NCBI GenBank assembly: GCA_030740295.1
Contig: JASLXP010001171.1
Span: 1-8,488 of the forward strand
Source of the DNA: Planctomycetota bacterium
Lineage (GTDB): Bacteria > Planctomycetota > PUPC01 > JACPCR01
DNA length: 8,488 nucleotides
Reading direction: 5' to 3'
In this document: positions 5,781 to 8,488 of the stretch, piece by piece
Numbering within the stretch: position 1 is the stretch's first letter
Layout: the number at the start of each line of letters is the position of its first letter
Made by a program: the position numbers and the translations under genes
Notes under the pieces: generated by a model
What the model saw: only the letters and a program-made list of their open reading frames with translations
Databases searched by the model: none
What the model was told of the DNA's origin: nothing

Positions 5781-6828
5781 TGATGCAGGACGGGCTCTTT
5801 ATCTCATAGGTCGCGCCGGTGTGCGTGATTTCGCCTGTGTCGGCATTGATCCTGAAGGTGACCACTTTGTTGTCCGGCATATTGGCCACGACCAGGAGCG
5901 ATCCATCGGGCGTGATGGCCAGATTCTGCGGGCCGCCTCCGAGGCTTGGCTCAATTCCCACCAGAGTGAGGAGACCGTCGTCACCCACCGAATAGATGGC
6001 GATGCTGTCGTGCCCGCGATTCGTGCCGTAAAGGAAACGGCCGTCCGGAGTGAGCTTGACGTCGGCAGTGTGGCTGGTGCCTTCCCAGTCGTCCGGCAAA
6101 GTGGAGATGGTCTGCTGTTCCAGCAGAGAGCCCGTGTCAGGCTCGTAGATGAAGACCGTCACCGAATTATGCAGCTCGTTGATGGCGTATGCGAAGTCTT
6201 TTTTCGGATGGAACGTGAAGTGTCTCGGTCCGGCGCCGGGGAGCGTGCGAGCAAATGGCTGCTTATTTGGCGCAAGCGTCGCCGTCTCCACATCGAGCTT
6301 GTAGTTCATGATCTTGTCGAGGCCGAGGTCATTCGAATAGACATGCTTGTTGTCCGGGCTCACGACGATGCAGTGCGCATGGGGTCCCTGCTGCCGGCTC
6401 TCATCGACGCTCGAGCCTTCATGTTGAAAGTGGCTGGCAGACTCGCCCAGCGATCCGTCATCGTTTACCGGCAGTGATGTGATGTCACCGCTGCCATAGT
6501 TTGCGGCGACGACCACCTTCCCGGTCGCATCCACATCCACGTAGCAGGCGGCCCCGCCATGGACGGCAGCGGCGTTGATCCGGGTCAGTTCGCCCGTATC
6601 GAGATTGGTGTTGAATCCAACGACCTGTCCCGCATCTCCAAAACCTCCTGGCACATGGATGGAATACAGCCTTGTGTTCCCCGGCCCAAGAGCGAGGAAG
6701 AATGGGTTTTCAACGTCTTTGTGTTCGTTGATCAACTCAAGGCTTCCGGAATCCGTATCAAGATTGCATGCGTGGATGGATCCTTCGTCGCCAGGGGCAA
6801 ATGCACTTATGAATGTGGTGATGGACAT
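5767..6828 (-). CDS. Lactonase-family seven-bladed beta-propeller protein (6-phosphogluconolactonase-like)
   Basis: This protein of 353 residues belongs to the YbhE/YkgB lactonase family. Its characterised members hydrolyse 6-phosphogluconolactone in the pentose phosphate pathway, though many relatives act on other lactones or are untested. Blade motifs recur along the chain. Counting from the ATG at 6828, GPHAHCIVVSPDNKHVYSND is at 148-167, GPRHFTFHP at 200-208, SHTADVKLTPDGRFLYGTNR at 252-271 and GGPQNLAITPDGSLLVVAN at 298-316. No signal peptide is visible, so it is probably cytoplasmic. The frame continues upstream to a TTG at 6903, but the extra 25 residues are charged and unlike the family, while MSITTFISAFAPGDEGSIH is a normal first blade strand. 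Neither start has a clear ribosome site; a GAGAGG lies about 30 bases upstream. It is the second leftward gene, 120 bases after the TolC-like gene. The exact substrate is uncertain. Confidence 0.88.
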   Translation of the reverse strand: MSITTFISAFAPGDEGSIHACNLDTDSGSLELINEHKDVENPFFLALGPGNTRLYSIHVPGGFGDAGQVVGFNTNLDTGELTRINAAAVHGGAACYVDVDATGKVVVAANYGSGDITSLPVNDDGSLGESASHFQHEGSSVDESRQQGPHAHCIVVSPDNKHVYSNDLGLDKIMNYKLDVETATLAPNKQPFARTLPGAGPRHFTFHPKKDFAYAINELHNSVTVFIYEPDTGSLLEQQTISTLPDDWEGTSHTADVKLTPDGRFLYGTNRGHDSIAIYSVGDDGLLTLVGIEPSLGGGPQNLAITPDGSLLVVANMPDNKVVTFRINADTGEITHTGATYEIKSPSCIMLAV

Positions 6829-6874
6829 TTTGATATTGAGCAATGAGTAAAAAGAAGGGGCTGACCTCTCTTTT

Positions 6875-6903
6875 CTTCTATCCGTGGCTATTGCCTTGAT
6901 CAA
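6875..6903 (-). promoter_or_regulatory. Candidate sigma70-type promoter for the lactonase gene
   Basis: On the minus strand, TTGATC (6898-6903) and TAGAAG (6875-6880) are separated by exactly 17 bp, in the 120-base gap between the TolC-like and lactonase genes. Each box matches four of six consensus bases. This would place transcription start about 40 bases before the ATG at 6828 and make the far-upstream TTG at 6903 part of the promoter, which supports the shorter protein. Confidence 0.4.
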
Positions 6904-6948
6904 CCGTATCGAACATCGGGCTTCGCGATGGTGTTGCCAGAAATCAGA

Positions 6949-8463
6949 TTACTCACTCCCGAGAATCTGGTTATCCACAATCTCGATCAGTCTCGTCTCG
7001 AGCAATGTTCCCTGAGCTACTTCGAGGTCGACGATGGCCTTCTGATAGTCGAGTTTTGAGCGTTCGTTGTTGAGCTCGGCGACGGCAAAGTCGACCTGAA
7101 AGTCCAGGACTTCCTGCGGGGTGGACTGGCCGTCCTTCAGTCGATCTTCTTCGCCGGCCAGTTTTTCCTTCTGAAGATCTCTGGCTGCCTCGGTGGTTTG
7201 AATACGCTTTTGAGTGGCCCTCACCTGGCGAGTGGAAAGACGCACTTCTCTGAGGATTTGTTGTTCGAGCTGTTTCATGCGCAGCAGCGTCTGCGCCTTC
7301 TCATTCTGCCGGCGCCGGTATGTGCTGCGGGCGGAGCGGAAACCCCTCGGAAGTTCGAGGGTGAGGCCAACGTTCCACTCGTAAAAATCTGTCGATACCA
7401 GCGAATCCACCGTATTGCCGTAGCTGCCTGTCAGGCCGTTGAGAGCAAAGGTACCTTGCAGATCCAGCTTTGGGTATCGGGCATTGCGAGCGACGACCAC
7501 CGCCAGATTTCGGCTCTGCAGATCGAGTCTTGCGGCCTGATACTCTGGGCGATTCTTGAACGCATTCTGCAGTGCGCTTTCTTCACGCACTTCAAGTTGG
7601 CTGATTTTGGCGATAGTTGTTGCTGTGAGGGCGCTGTCTCGTTTCGAATCGTCGGAGAGCATGGAAGTAATCTCTTTCAGCACATCCTCCGCGTTTCTCA
7701 GGGCCTGGTCGGCCACGATGATGTTCTCTTCGCGTGAAGCCACGCCGGCCCTTGCCTGGATGACATCGGTCGCGGTGAGGATGCCACCGGCCTTCAGGTC
7801 ATTCACGTGCTCCAGGAGGCTCTTCGCCTGGTCAAGCAGGGCTTGCTGGACTCGCAGATTTGCCTGGGCGAAAACCAGATTCCAATAGGCTTTCTCCGTC
7901 TGCCCGACAACGATCTCCACGGTCCGCCTGAATTCGTGCAGGCTCTGTTGCCTGGTGTTTCTGGCCACCTGAATCGCTGCCAGGTTGACCTCTGTTCCCC
8001 GTCCCTTCAACAGCGGCTGGCTGACGGTCACGGCCGCATTCGCCGCATTCGAACTATCGAATGAAGAGAAGAATGAATTTGTTCCTTCGCGCCGGGTGGT
8101 CAGGTCCGTACTCACCACCGTGCCGGTTTCATACCTCTTTCTGATTCCGATCGCGGCATCAAAACGATCGGTGGAAATGACCTCCGCGCCGGCGAGTTGT
8201 GTGCCGGTCTGTTGTTCTGCTTTGCCACCTGCAACGGATGAAGTCAGGACGGAATCAAATGTCGAAACCTGTTGGAGCACTGAGTCGTCAGCGATATCCG
8301 GTGCGAGGCTGGCGATGCGGATGTCCAGGTTATTGCGAAGGGAGAGCAACACTGCCTGCTGCAATGAAATTTCAATGCACTCATCCGATTTGGACTCGGC
8401 TGAAATGGCACCGGCCGCCGCCAGGACAAATGACAGGATGAGACGACCAGGGCAGGCGTCCAT
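6949..8463 (-). CDS. TolC-family outer-membrane efflux protein
   Basis: This 504-residue protein has the usual TolC-family length and plan. It would form a trimeric channel across the outer membrane and periplasm, joined to an inner-membrane pump through an adaptor. Residues 1-22 are a likely signal peptide, hydrophobic from LILSFVLAAAGAI with a cut near ISA. The first repeat starts with ISLQQAVLLSLRNNLDIRIA (32-51) and includes SQPLLKGRG at 148-156 before the long helices from about 160 to 270. The second starts near ALQNAFKNRPEYQAARLDL (297-315), includes YPKLDLQGTFALNG (330-343) and GLTLELPRG (366-374), and ends in helical, Glu/Lys/Arg-rich segments with GQSTPQEVLDFQ at 445-456. GGAAA lies 13 bases before the ATG, a weak and distant ribosome site. 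No adaptor or pump gene lies downstream; partners would be beyond the right edge or elsewhere. The exported substrate is unknown. Confidence 0.93.
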   Translation of the reverse strand: MDACPGRLILSFVLAAAGAISAESKSDECIEISLQQAVLLSLRNNLDIRIASLAPDIADDSVLQQVSTFDSVLTSSVAGGKAEQQTGTQLAGAEVISTDRFDAAIGIRKRYETGTVVSTDLTTRREGTNSFFSSFDSSNAANAAVTVSQPLLKGRGTEVNLAAIQVARNTRQQSLHEFRRTVEIVVGQTEKAYWNLVFAQANLRVQQALLDQAKSLLEHVNDLKAGGILTATDVIQARAGVASREENIIVADQALRNAEDVLKEITSMLSDDSKRDSALTATTIAKISQLEVREESALQNAFKNRPEYQAARLDLQSRNLAVVVARNARYPKLDLQGTFALNGLTGSYGNTVDSLVSTDFYEWNVGLTLELPRGFRSARSTYRRRQNEKAQTLLRMKQLEQQILREVRLSTRQVRATQKRIQTTEAARDLQKEKLAGEEDRLKDGQSTPQEVLDFQVDFAVAELNNERSKLDYQKAIVDLEVAQGTLLETRLIEIVDNQILGSE

Positions 8464-8488
8464 AGTCGGTTGTCTGTTTCCTTTCCTG

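Noticed and set aside
5590..6477. A 295-residue plus-strand open frame running across the DUF4838 end and into the lactonase gene.
   Set aside because: It is antisense to the clear beta-propeller gene and overlaps DUF4838 in another frame; its sequence resembles no family I recognise.
6829..6903. A longer lactonase starting at the TTG at 6903.
   Set aside because: The extra 25 residues are unlike the family, there is no ribosome site, and the TTG falls in a plausible -35 box.
6914..6930. Hairpin CATCG-GGCTTCG-CGATG downstream of the TolC-like gene as its terminator.
   Set aside because: Only five pairs with a seven-base loop and no T-run on the minus strand.

Overview
The window comes from a moderately GC-rich, Gram-negative bacterium. 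A TolC-type outer-membrane protein implies two membranes. The mix of an ankyrin-repeat protein, a Uma2-family nuclease, a large secreted DUF4838 protein and a YkgB-type lactonase is most reminiscent of the PVC group (Planctomycetota, Verrucomicrobiota, Lentisphaerota) or Hydrogenedentota-like lineages. That assignment is inference from gene content only; no rRNA or other phylogenetic marker is present.

Layout. Four genes point right: an ankyrin-repeat protein open at the left edge (to 545), a Uma2-family PD-(D/E)XK protein (728-1426), a ParA-type ATPase fused through a charged and then proline-rich linker to a Rieske-like [2Fe-2S] domain (1613-3025), and a secreted 843-residue DUF4838 glycoside-hydrolase-like protein (3209-5740). 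They are separated by 182, 186 and 183 bases. These gaps are too wide for tight translational coupling, and each carries possible control elements. Two genes point left and meet this block tail to tail, leaving 26 bases between stops: a lactonase-family beta-propeller protein (5767-6828) and, upstream of it, a TolC-family outer-membrane protein (6949-8463). The start of the tolC-like gene lies 25 bases from the right edge, so any transporter partners would lie outside.

How the genes may work together. There is no obvious single pathway. The DUF4838 protein and the lactonase both fit carbohydrate breakdown, one outside the cytoplasm and one probably inside, but they are convergent and need not be co-regulated. 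Uma2 and ParA-Rieske are adjacent and co-directional, with no ParB or parS-like element seen.

The most unusual object is the ParA-Rieske fusion. All ParA ATPase motifs and all four Rieske ligands are present, the frame is continuous, and no ATG, GTG or TTG would let the Rieske part be made separately. Next in interest are the two intergenic regions flanking this gene. The one before it holds a perfect 10-bp and a perfect 7-bp inverted repeat. The one after it holds a candidate promoter abutting a perfect 14-bp palindrome, followed by two more hairpins.

No tRNA, rRNA, CRISPR array, insertion sequence or prophage gene was seen.
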